DNA of 64,000 bases from Camellia lanceoleosa (Eukaryota; Streptophyta; Magnoliopsida; Ericales; Theaceae). Shown piece by piece: positions 33,132 to 44,037 of the stretch. The stretch spans positions 41,362,190-41,426,189 of the forward strand of contig CM045761.1 in NCBI GenBank assembly GCA_025200525.1. Reading direction: 5' to 3'. The notes beneath the pieces are model-generated. The model made no database searches, had not been told where the DNA came from, and saw only the letters and a program-made list of their open reading frames with translations. Numbering within the stretch: the first letter of the stretch is position 1; each line of letters begins with the position of its first letter. The translations under genes and the position numbers were made by a program.

Positions 33132-34488
33132 ATCCCCCAGCAGTGTTTTGGTAAGTTCCAGCAACAAGCACTGGAAGACACCCTACAAACAGAGCCTCTA
33201 AAGAGCAACCGGAAGGCATTTTGAGGCGAGGAACCAAAGCGAGCATGCATGCCTCCCTTTTTCAAACAAAGCTGGAATAGCATCATTTACTGCTTTCCCT
33301 ACTTGCTTTATCATTCATTTATTAGTTAATTAATTCGTTAATTAATTAAGTTGTGTAATAATTAGTTTTAGCTAGTTGTTCAATTCGGTTTTGTAATAAT
33401 TAATTAGCTCGTGAGTTAGTTAATTAGGTGGTTTGTATTATTTATTCGGACCCTCCGAGAGAGGGCACAATTGTAATAAGTGTGCGTGAGTGTGTGTATG
33501 TCTTCCAACCTCACGTCTTTCTTCCCTTTTATTTACTAGCTTTCGATGGTTAGTTTAGGGCATATTTCAATTAGCATACCTTATGCTATGCATGCGTGCA
33601 TTCATTCATCTGTATTGCATGCACTGGGCTCGGCGCATCATGCTAATTACATTGTATTTCAAATCTAACTTGAATACATGTATCAAATAATTGCATTTCA
33701 CATGCCATTTTAGGATTAGCCGAGCCTATCCTAATTACATTCTGTATGCGTTGCATTAGCCATTTAACATGGACTTGGATCATGCATGATTGCTAACAAG
33801 TTTACTGTTTTGGCACGGAGTACACTGTAAGTATTTTATGCTTTAGCATCTCACATGAGTGTGAATGTTAACATGTCAACATGCTTACCATGCGGCTATA
33901 TGCTTATGTGATAAACTGCCTGAATGCCTGTGGGTGAAGGATGGATTACTTGAGTTGGGACAACTCATTGAAATCCGTGTTTTTAGCCTACTTGCGAGTA
34001 GCAAATTCCAAACCATTTTTCAAACGAACGGATATGCAATGCTTTGTTCCAAATTAGGCGATCTAGTCTATATTTGTTTGATGTGCGCATCACATAGTAA
34101 TTCTAGCTAATTAACTGGAATAAGAACACATAACGTTTTCAAAATTAGATATCATTGTTAGTAAAGGCCGATCTTCGGATCGGGTGAGAGGGGGTGCTCA
34201 TAGCTGACCTTCCCCGATCGTACCCACGTTCTCGAGCCGAGGCAACTTTGGTGATGACGGACACGTGGCCTTAGGCAAACGAGTCAGGGTTTCCTAAATT
34301 TCTCCATTAAAAAATATTTAGGTGGCGACTCTGTATCTGGCAAAGCAGTCTATGTTTGGCACTTCTTTCAAAAATCTGTTTCTCAAAACGATTTGCCGGA
34401 TTTGGACTGTTTGGTTCAGATTAAGAACCGTAACAAATCGAGTCCGAACTGTGGTAGCACAAGTCCCTCAAGGGCGCGTCCACAGTTT

Positions 34489-34507
34489 CTGACAACTCTG
34501 CTGGGAA
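34489..34507 (+). other. Primer-binding site region of G
   Basis: 'ctgacaactctgctgggaa' starts 4 bases after the 5' LTR end. The LTR itself contains the related 'ggtggcgactctg' about 165 bases earlier. The tRNA is not assigned. Confidence 0.6.
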
Positions 34508-35321
34508 GTTAGAGAACTTGACTCGGACTCATGATATCTTGTTTTGTTCACACTTATATGTTTCTTTGCATTGCATGTGCATTGGTGCGCCTAGGACACC
34601 GTGTTTTCCATATGCTATTCCTGAACGGTTTGCCGGAGGCTCACTTTGAGAAGCATGCCATAAGGTTGACCGGTTGTGGGCTCTGCCACGACTGGAACAC
34701 AAACCCCGATTTTTACCGGGGCACCCTTTTTGACCATTCGACCTAGTGCATGTCAAAATCCATAGTGACCATTCCAAGCTAGGACAGGTTGCTTACCCGA
34801 TCATAGGTTGTTTGAAACCGTTGCGTACGTAGTGAAACCCTAGCTCCTGACAAAATAGGACAGGGAAACCCTACCCCAACATAGGGGTGTTTTGGCTCTC
34901 TTTTACATACTATGTGCTTTTAGAGTGTATCTCTACAGGAACACACATATCAGTTTGCAAGTTTGAATATCAGGCCTACGGGCATCAGTGTTTTGAATCA
35001 GTTATCTGCGGGTATCCGATTCAGTGTTGTGGGGCAGTGATTCTACGAAACAGTGATCAGTAGTAGAGTACAGTCCTTCGGTTACACTTGTGTTTGTTCC
35101 GTTTGGGCTGAAATGCTGCTTTTTTTTTCTTTCAATGGGGGGTTTGGAGAATTGATACAGAATAGTCAGTATTCTCCCTTGCTGAGGCAAGACAGATATC
35201 TGATCCGTCAGTCACCATTTAGGACAGCGGACTTATCATGACATAGAATTCGGAAGAGATCGTGGTTATGACCGCCGCATTAGATCAAGGAATTACTCTG
35301 TAAAGTGAGACCGATGTTGAT
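34508..35321. other. Leader of G between PBS and gag remnant
   Basis: No protein similarity seen. Frames up to 82 codons lack support. The gag-like frame is closed upstream by a stop at about 35301. Confidence 0.4.
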
Positions 35322-36242
35322 GTGCCACATCCGTCCAGATCGCCTGCTGCACACCCAATCTGGACTCCCCAGTTGTACCAAGCTCGTGAGCCCACCACAT
35401 TCGAGTTGATGGGGATGATAGGTGACCTCCAGAGGTCTGTGGCGGATCTCTCTTATGGAATGTCAGCTTTGCCACCAATTGCACCATATGCCGGAAGTTT
35501 TGTACCACAGGAGCCTCCGCTATTGGGACAGATTATGATCAAACTTAGCCAACTCGAGGTAGCCTCCGGCTATGGCAATGGCGTATCAACATCAACCCAA
35601 ACCCTCGATCAGGCTGAGGCCAGAGTTAAGGACAAAATGAAGGCAGATGCCGATCCCATTGAACAACTACTGTGGGCAGTCAAGGCTTTAAAGGCCGGGG
35701 GGATGAGTAAGCAACAAGTGTTCACAGTCATGACCAAGACTGTGGATGATGTTTTCCCCACTCCAGCCGAATGCAGTACAAGCCAGTCAGAAAATCGGGA
35801 TAGGCCCCGTCATGCCAGAACCGTCCCAGCCAATCCCAACCCTGTACCTGGGAAAGATCAAAAAACCAAGGCGATGCCTGCCGACCCGTTCGCTAATGCG
35901 TCTAGCAAGAATACTTAGACTTCAAAGTACCTGCCCCGAGGGCGCAGGGTCTTTCACGCTCTCTACATGCCGTTATCCAAGGCACTTCAGATCCTGGCCA
36001 AAATGGGGCATCTTAAACCCCTCGAGCCTAGGCCCCTTCCTAGTCCTCTTCCAGCAGGCTATGATACTACTCAGTATTGCGCGTACCATCAGCAAACCGG
36101 TCATGCTACCGATAATTGTTTCTGCCTCCGTTATGAGGTGCAAGATTTGATCGACAACGAGGTTATCCTCCCGCCCACCTCAGCCAAGTCCGTTACTACC
36201 CAGTTATTGGATTTTGAGGATACTGATACTGTAAGTATGTAA
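35322..36242 (+). pseudogene. Gag-like remnant of G with one in-frame stop
   Basis: One frame runs from a GTG at 35322 to TAA at 36240-36242, broken only by TAG at 35916-35918. The N-terminal part contains 'ELMGMIGDLQRSVADL' and 'DPIEQLLWAVKALKAGGMSK'. After the stop it continues 'MPLSKALQILAKMGHLKPLE', a proline-rich stretch, then 'CAYHQQTGHATDNC' and 'LRYEVQDLIDN', the zinc-knuckle-like end of Tat/Ogre-type gag. The roughly 200-residue Retrotrans_gag core expected between the two parts is absent, so this is an internally deleted gag. No initiating ATG is evident. It lies 0.8 kb after the PBS. Confidence 0.7.
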
Positions 36243-37722
36243 TCGGGGAGTGAACCACCTGCCGGCCGAGCCCGGTGCATTTTGGATGTGGCGTCTGGCA
36301 CGCATTTTTGAGCATCTGCGGTTGCTAGTTTTGTAAATGCTGGTTTGGGTATCAAGTCAGTCTTTTGTTTTGTTATAAGTCAGTCTCATTGTCTTGAGTC
36401 AGTCCTTTTTGCTTAAGGGTTTGTCATGTTGTAGTAAGTCAGTCCCCTTTGTATAGAATGTTAGGTGATTCCGAGGTTGTTGCCTCGAACACCGTTTTGT
36501 TTTGTAATTACTCCTTTTGCTCCCCTTTTGAGTCTGTCTCTGCTATGGAGCCAGTTGCAACCAGGAAATCTGAATGAAACAGCTGTGGCTATCATGTTTC
36601 CGTGCCTATTGCTATTATGGGCTGGTTGTGCCAGAAAGTTGAATGGAACGGCAATGCATTTCACCTGCTTTTTTGTGCTTTTAAGTCATTGTATTGACCT
36701 AAGTTTTTCAAAACTTTTCAAATAATGTGTTGAAAACAAAGAAGAAGGAATTCCTCGGGTTTTGCAAAATTTGATCAAGTAAGAGAAAGAGAGGCATGCT
36801 AAGCCCTTAATGAATGAGATCATGCTTGATAGTGTGAGTACTGGGAAGGGTCTTGGCTTGATCCAGAGTGGCTCCACACTATCTTCAGCCCGAGCGATTT
36901 GTCGCTTTCTTAAAAATTTTCAAAAAATATATATTTTGCGCGGTCCTGCAAAGACCTGTGTGGAATCGCTCTTGCGATGTGCAACCTAGGATCACTCTCA
37001 GCCTCGAGACTTGAGCCCTTGCTTTCAAACCTTGAATCCCAATTCAGAATGTTCAACGGTTAACCACAATGTAAGGCCTGTGTGGCCAGATTTGAAGCAG
37101 CTCTCGAACAAGAGGCCAGGAAAGTCGGATCAAAAAGATCGGAAGGTCAAAAGAAGCTTGCGAAACTAGATTAGAAGCCCCCCTTGAACTAGGGGCAAAA
37201 GAATTTCAAATGTGCTCGAAGAGTCAAAGATGAAAATAGGCAAGAATGCCAAATCCCAGAAGGGAAGAAAGAAGAAAGTATTCCTGAAAGACAACTGAGT
37301 TCCTATCCGCAACACTGGGGGCAATTCAGACCCCATTGGATGGACTCCTACATCATCAGCGAACAACAGCCATTCTCCTGGATTCAGATGACTTCAGGAT
37401 CTCAAAACCATTTGGCGTGGACTTGTTACACTTTTACCCTTTGAGAGGCTTGCTAGGCCGAAAACCCGGAAGGGCGACCCAGGTAAAAGTTTGAGCAAGA
37501 AAAAAAAGAAAAGAAAAAGAAAAAGAAAACATACAAAAAAAAATGCAAAAAAAAATAATAATAACAATACAAAAGCCAAAAAATATATAGGCAAAAAAAA
37601 TGAATGAAATGAAACGAATTGAAAAGAAAAGAAGAACAAAGCTCGCAAGGTTGAAAACCCAGAAAGGGCGGCCTTGGCAAAAGTTAGAGCGCAAAAGGAG
37701 AGGTTAATACCCGAGTATACCT
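36243..37722. other. Internal region of G without a gene
   Basis: No pol motif on either strand. 37494-37630 is an A-rich low-complexity tract whose minus-strand phenylalanine-rich frames are spurious. A phrase 'gaaaacccgga(a)agggcg' occurs twice, either side of the A tract (37459 and about 37653). Confidence 0.6.
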
Positions 37723-38024
37723 AACCCGAACTACGTAAGGCTTGATTCCCATGTTTGGGATACGTAGGCAACTTCATTCCGAAGTCCAGCCCCCAACGCT
37801 TTCATAGCGACTCAATCCATGTAATGGTTTTGATCATCCTCGCCTTCTCTGAATCCGATAGTTTGGTTGTGACAACCCGAACTACGTAAGGCTTGATTCC
37901 CATGTTTGGGATACGTAGGCAACTTTATTCTGAAGTCCATCCGTAAAACACCTCCAAATCAAGTGTGTCCATGTAATAGTTTTGACCATCCTTGCCTTCT
38001 CTGTATCCAAGAGTTTGGTTGCAA
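37723..38024 (+). repeat. 151-bp tandem duplication in G
   Basis: 'aacccgaactacgtaagg' starts at 37723 and 37874. Similarity continues through 'ggatacgtaggcaact' and 'ttgaccatccttgccttctc' for about 150 bases in both copies. Confidence 0.85.
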
Positions 38025-38064
38025 TCGTCACTCTGAGGACTAAATACAATGCACTGTGGTGCCA

Positions 38065-38190
38065 TTCAAACAAGGGGCAACTTTCCGTTGCTGTTCAATG
38101 CGCCGCAGTGCCGTTCAAACAAGGGGCAACTTTCCGTTGCCATACAGCTCTCTTCAAAGCAAGGGGCAATTTTCCATTGCCTCCGATCCA
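38065..38190 (+). repeat. Short tandem motif 'ttcaaacaaggggcaac', 3 copies
   Basis: Copies at 38065, 38114 and 38153 each continue 'tttccgttgc' or 'tttccattgc'. A further triple motif 'ccagaaagggca' lies at 38535-38590. Confidence 0.8.
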
Positions 38191-40246
38191 AGGTTGTGCA
38201 TCTCAAGAGTAGGTTCCATGCTTGTTAAGTAGTGGCCATTTGCAAAAACAGTTTTTGAATTTTTTTACTGAGGTTGACTAATTTTCTCAAAAATTATTCC
38301 ATCTTTTTCTAAAACTGGACCTTTTTCTTGGATCCAAAAAAGGAAAGTTTTCAGTGCTCATAGCCTGACTTGCATGATTTCAAATCAAAAATCGAACAAG
38401 CATGTTAATTTAACTCTCATGTTGGTCAAAACTGTTTTAAGCAGAAACCAAAACAAAAAACAAAAAATCAAAATAATGAACTAGGGGCACAGTTGAGTCA
38501 GGCTTCCTGTCTTTCCCCCGTTGTCAATGCATTTGCCAGAAAGGGCACCATACTTGCCGGAAAGGGCACCCTATTCGCCAGAAAGGGCATAGCGGAAGCT
38601 AACAGAAAAGGGCTGAAAGCTCTCGACATCCTCCAAACAACAAGGTATTAAGCCAAGTGCGAAGCATGAATTGAAATGGATCAAGATATTCCATTCCCTC
38701 GTCTGGATAGATCTGACCACGACCAAATTCCCCAGCAGAGCATCATCAACCGATGCCAATTGCAGACCTGCTGCACATCCAGCCGCATCATAACCCCTCT
38801 ATGGGGGAAGTTCATTGTTATGAGCAGAAGAAAGATCTAGCAGAATGCTAAGGGCAAAAGCCCGCAACTTCTTGTCTACCCATCAACCACCCAGGAGAGG
38901 GATATAAAAAAATGAGAGATTGAAGAATAGAGAGATGTGCGTTGAGAGAAAAAGCGAGAAAAGGGCTTTTTCAGAAAAAATAGAGATTGAGTGCCAGAGT
39001 GATGTGAGAATCACAAATGAGAAAGGGTGGGAAACATACCCGGAGAAACAGGCTCCCTATGCATATTTGAGTCTTATGTTTTGTTGTGTTTGTCTCGATT
39101 CTTGTTTTGAGTCATTTCGAGTGTCAATAGATATGTTTAGGTTGTTTACCTTTAGTTTCTGTTGTTGAGTCGTAGTGCACTGTGTTCAGTCGTAGGCTCG
39201 ATACCCCAGTCAAGAACTCATTTCGATTTCAAAATTAAATCGTTTTGTGCTCAGAGTGCTGTGCCGTTCTCCACATTTGTGCAAAATAGTATTTGTTCTT
39301 CCATAAAACCGCAGGGTTCAACTCAGGTCACGTGAGAGCAGTAAAGCCAGGACCTATCTAAAGTTATATGGGTTCCAACTTGTGAAGCAAAAAGAAATTT
39401 GGAGCATTTGAGTGTGTTTCAACTTCTGCAAGTGCAGTCATTACATCCCGTATGCTCAGAATGAGTCGTGTGTTCAGAATGAGCAGTATGCTATTATGGG
39501 CTGTATTCAAAGTAAACAGAGTACTATGTTATGGACTGTGTGTACAGAATGAACCGTGTGTCCAAAGGAATGGAGTATTGTGTTACGAGCTGTGTGTTCA
39601 CAGGGAATAGAATGCAGTTTCAACTATTTCCATGCCAGAATGGTAATCAGAAGTGCTCTCCCGGAGCACCAATCCCTGCCAGAGGCACCTTGATTGTATT
39701 TGCAATGGGCTTCTAGGAGATCCACTGCGACGGTAGAAACTAGAGTTCGAACGGCTACCGCCTAGAACACAAAGATCGGGATTTCCGAGACTAAAGTCTG
39801 GTTTGAATACCCAGGGGTGTATCCCCGGCTTGAAATCTGTATGGAAACCCCATAGGTTGAGGTAGCGTGTATACACCTCAATTCTAGATACTGATCCACC
39901 CTAGTCTGTCACCCCATCGAAGATAGGAAAAGTTGTGAGTATGATCGAGAAGAAAAGCGACATCCGTGGTGTCCCCAGCAGATGTTGCACCTTGTCAATA
40001 TTTTAGCACCTTTGTACTGTGAGTTGAAGGTTGGTGTTCGGAGAACACAAGCGGGAGATCCCAATCAGTGTAGAGCGGTTCATCGCCACTCACCTTGTGA
40101 GGCGCTTTCTAAAGCACCGCTTTAGTTGTTACATTCCTTACACATCATGCATTGTATTGCATTCTACCTATCCAGATCCTTTCTTTTTCATGCACGGTAT
40201 TGTATGTACCGTTCATTCAGAGAAGCTCCGGTTTAGTTTGACTGAT
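38191..40246. other. Internal region of G without a gene
   Basis: No recognisable domain. It contains the 'agaaagggca' triplet (38535-38590) and loosely repeated 'gttatggactgtgtgt' words (39490-39610). Small frames here are unsupported. Confidence 0.5.
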
Positions 40247-40510
40247 ACCTTTCCTCTCTTGCGTGTGATATGCTGAGAGGTTTTCTCTTGCGTGTGATAC
40301 GCTGAGAAATTTACCTTTCGTCTCTTGCATGTGATATGCTGAGAGGTTTTCTCTTGTGTGTGATACGCTGAGAAATTTACCTTTCCTTTCTTGCATGTGA
40401 TATGCTGAGAGGTTTTCTCTTGCGTGTGATACACTGAGAAATTTACCTTTCCTCTCCTGCGTGTAATCCGCTGAGAGGTTTACTTTCTTCTCTCACGTGT
40501 GCTACGCTAA
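40247..40510 (+). repeat. 66-bp tandem array in G
   Basis: 'acctttcctctcttgcgtg' starts at 40247, 40313, 40379 and 40445. Each 66-mer is itself two about 33-bp halves around 'gtgtgatatgctgaga'. Confidence 0.92.
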
Positions 40511-40519
40511 GAGGCTCCT

Positions 40520-40900
40520 CACACCATTCAGAGACACGGGGATACTTCCTTATGTCTCTCCGTCTTTTGAAACACCGGGACACGTCCCTATGTTTCTTCC
40601 TCTCTGGTTAAAAGCATTTGGAATACGTTCCGATGCTCACACCATTCAGAGACACGGGGATACGTCCTTATGTCCCTTCGTCTTTTGAAACACTAGGACA
40701 CATCCCTACGTTTCTTCCTCTCTGGTTAAAAGCATTTGGAATACGTTCCGATGCTCACACCATTTAGAGACACGGGGATATGTCTCCATGCCTCTTCTCC
40801 TTTTGTAAACGCAGGGTTGTCTCCCTTTGTTTCTCCCCCTTTGGCCTTGAGCATTCGGAACATGCTCCAATGCTTCCACCTTTCTGAAACACGGGGATAT
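40520..40900 (+). repeat. 118-bp tandem array in G
   Basis: 'cacaccattcagagacacgg' starts at 40520, 40638 and 40756, with a degenerate fourth unit near 40875. Inside each unit 'cacggggata...tccttatgt' occurs in two variants. Confidence 0.9.
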
Positions 40901-40925
40901 GTCCCTATGTTTCTCGGTTTGTTTT

Positions 40926-41620
40926 CGGACCTCCTTACACGATTTCAGCGTGTTTAGAATTTATCCCAGGTTGCGTTGTAGACGCGCTGGGCAGTTTGTT
41001 TTTGGACCTCCTCTCACGATTTCAGCGTGGTTTGAGTGTCCCGTTCCTTACACGATTTCAGCGTGTTTGGAATTTATCCCAGGTTACGTTGTAGACGCGC
41101 TGGGCGATTTGTTTTCGAACCTCCTCTCACGATTTAAGCGTGGTTTGAGTGTCCCCCTCCTTACACGATTTCAACGTGTTTGGAATTTATCCCAGGTTGC
41201 GTTGTAGACGCGCTGGGCGGTTTGTTTTCGGCCCTCCTCTCACGATTTTAGCGTGGTTTGAGCGTCCCGTTCCTTACACGATTTCAACGTGATTGGAATT
41301 TATCCCAGGTTGCGTTGTAGACGCGCTGGGCGGTTTGTTTTCGGACCTCCTCTCATGATTTCAGCGTGGTTTGAATGTCCCGTTCCTTACACGATTTCAG
41401 CATGTTTAGAATTTATCCCAGGTTGCATTGTAGATGTGCTGGGCGGGTTGTTTTTGGACCTCCTCTCATGATTTCAGCGTGGTTTGAGTGTCCCGTTCCT
41501 TACACGATTTCAGCATGTTTGGAATTTATCCCAGGTTGCGTTGTAGACGCACTAGGCAGTTTGTTTTTCCTCCTCTCACATCTTCAGCGTGTTTGGAATT
41601 TACCTCAGGTTGCGCTGTAT
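40926..41620 (+). repeat. 113-bp tandem array, 6 copies, in G
   Basis: 'tcccaggttgcgttgtagac' is at 40964, 41077, 41190, 41303, 41416 and 41529, exactly 113 bases apart. Each unit also holds two 'acgatttcagcgtg' copies. Confidence 0.95.
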
Positions 41621-41800
41621 GCGCACCTGATTGTTTGTTTTTCCTCCTCTCATGATTCCAGCATACTTGGAGTATTTTCCCCTTTGTACCTGATTGCATT
41701 CATTGATCGCGCTATTTTGCGTATCGCACTGTCTTGTGCACTCGCGTTGTCCAACGCATCGCGCTATTTTGCGCACTTGCATCGCGCTATCTTGCGCACC

Positions 41801-42098
41801 TTACCTGATTGCATTTTGCATGCATTCATTGTTCACGCTATTTTGCGCATCTCATTGCATTTTGCATGCATTCATTGATCGCGCTATTTTGCGCATCGCA
41901 CTGTCTTGTGCACTCGCGTTGTGTAACGCATCACGCTATCTTGCACACCTTACCTGATTGCATTTTGCATGCATTCATTGTTCGCGCTATTTTGCGCATC
42001 TCATTGCATTTTGCATGCATTCATTGATTGCGTTATTTTGCGCATCGCACTGTCTTGTGCACTTGCGTTGTCTAACGCATCGCGCTATTTTGCACATC
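41801..42098 (+). repeat. 149-bp tandem repeat, 2 copies, with flanking fragments
   Basis: 'ttacctgattgcattttgca' starts at 41801 and 41950. Subunits 'cgcgctattttgcgcatc' and 'gcattttgcatgcattcatt' recur from 41700 to 42125. Confidence 0.85.
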
Positions 42099-42166
42099 TC
42101 ATTGCATTTTGCATGCATTCAATCGCGCTGTTTAACGCATCGCACTACTTTGTGCATTACTTTTGT

Positions 42167-42662
42167 ACACATTGCATGCGTTATTGCATGCTTTACTTAC
42201 ATGTGTTCACGCATCTCACAGGAGGTTACACATTGCTTGCGTTAACCCGCATGCTTTACTTACATGTGTTCATTCTTGCTATACACATTGCTTGCGTTAC
42301 TGCATGCTTTACTTACATGTGTATAACGTATTTTCAGGTGGTTACACATTGTGCACGTTTTGGCGTGTGCTTTATTGATATGTGTTCATACCTTTGCTTG
42401 CTGTACACATTGCATGCGTTATTGCATGCTTTACTTGCATGTGTTCACGCATCTCATAGGAGGTTACACATTGCTTGCATTAACCCGTATGCTTTACTTA
42501 CATGTGTTCATTCCTGCTATACACATTGCTTGCGTCACTGCATGCTTTACATACATGTGTATAACGTATTTTCAGGTGGTTACACATTGTGCACGTTTCG
42601 GCGTGTGCTTTACTGATATGTGTTCATACCTTTGCTTCCTATACATATTGCTTGCGTTGTCG
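42167..42662 (+). repeat. 248-bp higher-order repeat, 2 copies
   Basis: 'acacattgcatgcgttattg' is at 42167 and 42415. Each 248-bp block holds four about 60-bp variants of the 56-bp unit that follows ('gctttacttacatgtgttca'). Confidence 0.88.
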
Positions 42663-43600
42663 CGCACGCTTTACTTACATGTGTTCAATTTCTGTTTCAC
42701 ACATTGCTTGCGTTGTCGCGCACGCTTTGCTTACATGTGTTCAATTCCTGTTTCACACATTGCATGCATTGTCGCGCACGCTTTACTTACATGTGTTCAA
42801 TTCCTGTTTCACACATTGCTTGCGTTGTCGCGCACGCTTTACTTACATGTATTCAATTCTTGTTTTACACATTGCACGCGTTGTCGCACACGCTTTACTT
42901 ACATGTGTTCATTCCTGCTATACACATTGTTTGCATTGTCGCGCACGCTTTACTTACATGTGTTCAATTCCTGTTTTATACATTGCTTGCGTTAACCCGC
43001 ACGCTTTACTTACATGTGTTCATTCCTGCTATACACATTGCTTGCGTTGTTGCGCACGCTTTACTTACATGTGTTCAATTCTTGTTTTACACATTGCATG
43101 CGTTGTCGCGCACGCTTTGCTTGCATGTGTTCAATTCCTGTTTCACACATTGCTTGCGTTGTCACGCACGCTTTACTTACATGTGTTCAATTCTTGTTTC
43201 ACACATTGCTTGCGTTGTCGCGCACGCTTTGCTTACATGTGTTCAATTCCTGTTTCACACATTGCTTGCGTTGTCGCGCATGCTTTACTTACATGTGTTC
43301 AATTCTTGTTTCACACATTGCTTGCGTTGTCGCGCACGCTTTGCTTACATGTGTTCAATTCCTGTTTCACACATTGCTTACGTTGTCGCGCAGGCTTTAC
43401 TTACATGTGTTCAATTCGTGTTTCACACATTGCTTGCGTTGTCGCGCACGCTTTACTTACATGTGTTCAATTCCTGTTTCACACATTGCACGCGTTGTCG
43501 CGCACGCTTTACTTACATGTGTTCAATTTCTGTTTCACACATTGCATGCGTTGTCGCGCACGCTTTTGTACACTTTGCATGCGTTGTCACGCACTTTTTA
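42648..43600 (+). repeat. 56-bp tandem array, about 16 copies
   Basis: 'cgcgcacgctttacttacat' recurs every 56 bases (for example 42661 and 42717) to about 43560, with mostly single-base variants. Because 56 is not a multiple of 3 and the unit lacks stops, all three plus frames stay open, giving spurious Cys/His-rich frames of 195, 366 and 390 codons. Confidence 0.95.
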
Positions 43601-44022
43601 AATGCATTGTTATGCATATTCATAACGATATTGTACCTGTTAAGTTCATTTCTTTTTCAGGCACGATATTGTATGTACAGTTCATTTGAGGCTAGTGCAA
43701 CCAGACGAGCCGCACAGGTATTTTATGCCCTCCGCGTGAAACGTGGTAAGAACTGCATAATTTTCTTACATCCTTCCTGTCGAAATATGTAGGACTGTTG
43801 TTCACCTGCTTAAAACTGTCGCATGTTTACTTCGTTACAGCATTCTTTGCATGATCATAAGTTATGCTCGGCTTTGTGCATTGTCTTGCATTTTGCCCCA
43901 ACCTTCGGGCGCATCTCTGCATGCTTACATTGATTGATTGTTTGAGTCTTCGGCCTTGTCAAAAATGGGTCGTCTCTGGGCTTTGACATTCACTCCTGTC
44001 ACTTTATGACTGTTGAGTTTTG
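43601..44022. other. 3' end of the internal region of G
   Basis: Starts after the array. 43651-43686 repeats 40182-40217 (33 of 36 bases), bracketing the arrays. No gene. Confidence 0.5.
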
Positions 44023-44037
44023 TCAAAGAGGGGCAAC
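44023..44037 (+). other. Polypurine tract of G
   Basis: caaagaggggcaac ends immediately before the 3' LTR start TGTAGACACC at 44038. Confidence 0.75.

Larger units (their letters stand above)
30299..34484 (+). repeat. 5' LTR of G
   Basis: 4186 bp. In order: 21-bp repeats (30495-30578), two palindromes and a TATA box (30644-30723), a splice-donor-like CAAG|GGTAAGT (gt at 30953), about 2 kb of T-rich sequence without a gene, a second 21-bp repeat cluster (33027-33131), and a terminal segment with 'ggtggcgactctgtatctgg'. Near-identical to the 3' LTR except for small indels. Confidence 0.92.

Noticed and set aside
37394..37694. Phenylalanine-rich minus-strand frames as membrane proteins
   Set aside because: They read a poly-A/AAG low-complexity tract backwards.
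42589..43792. Long Cys/His-rich open frames (366 and 390 codons) as genes
   Set aside because: They are by-products of the 56-bp tandem array, open in all three frames with the same translated repeat.
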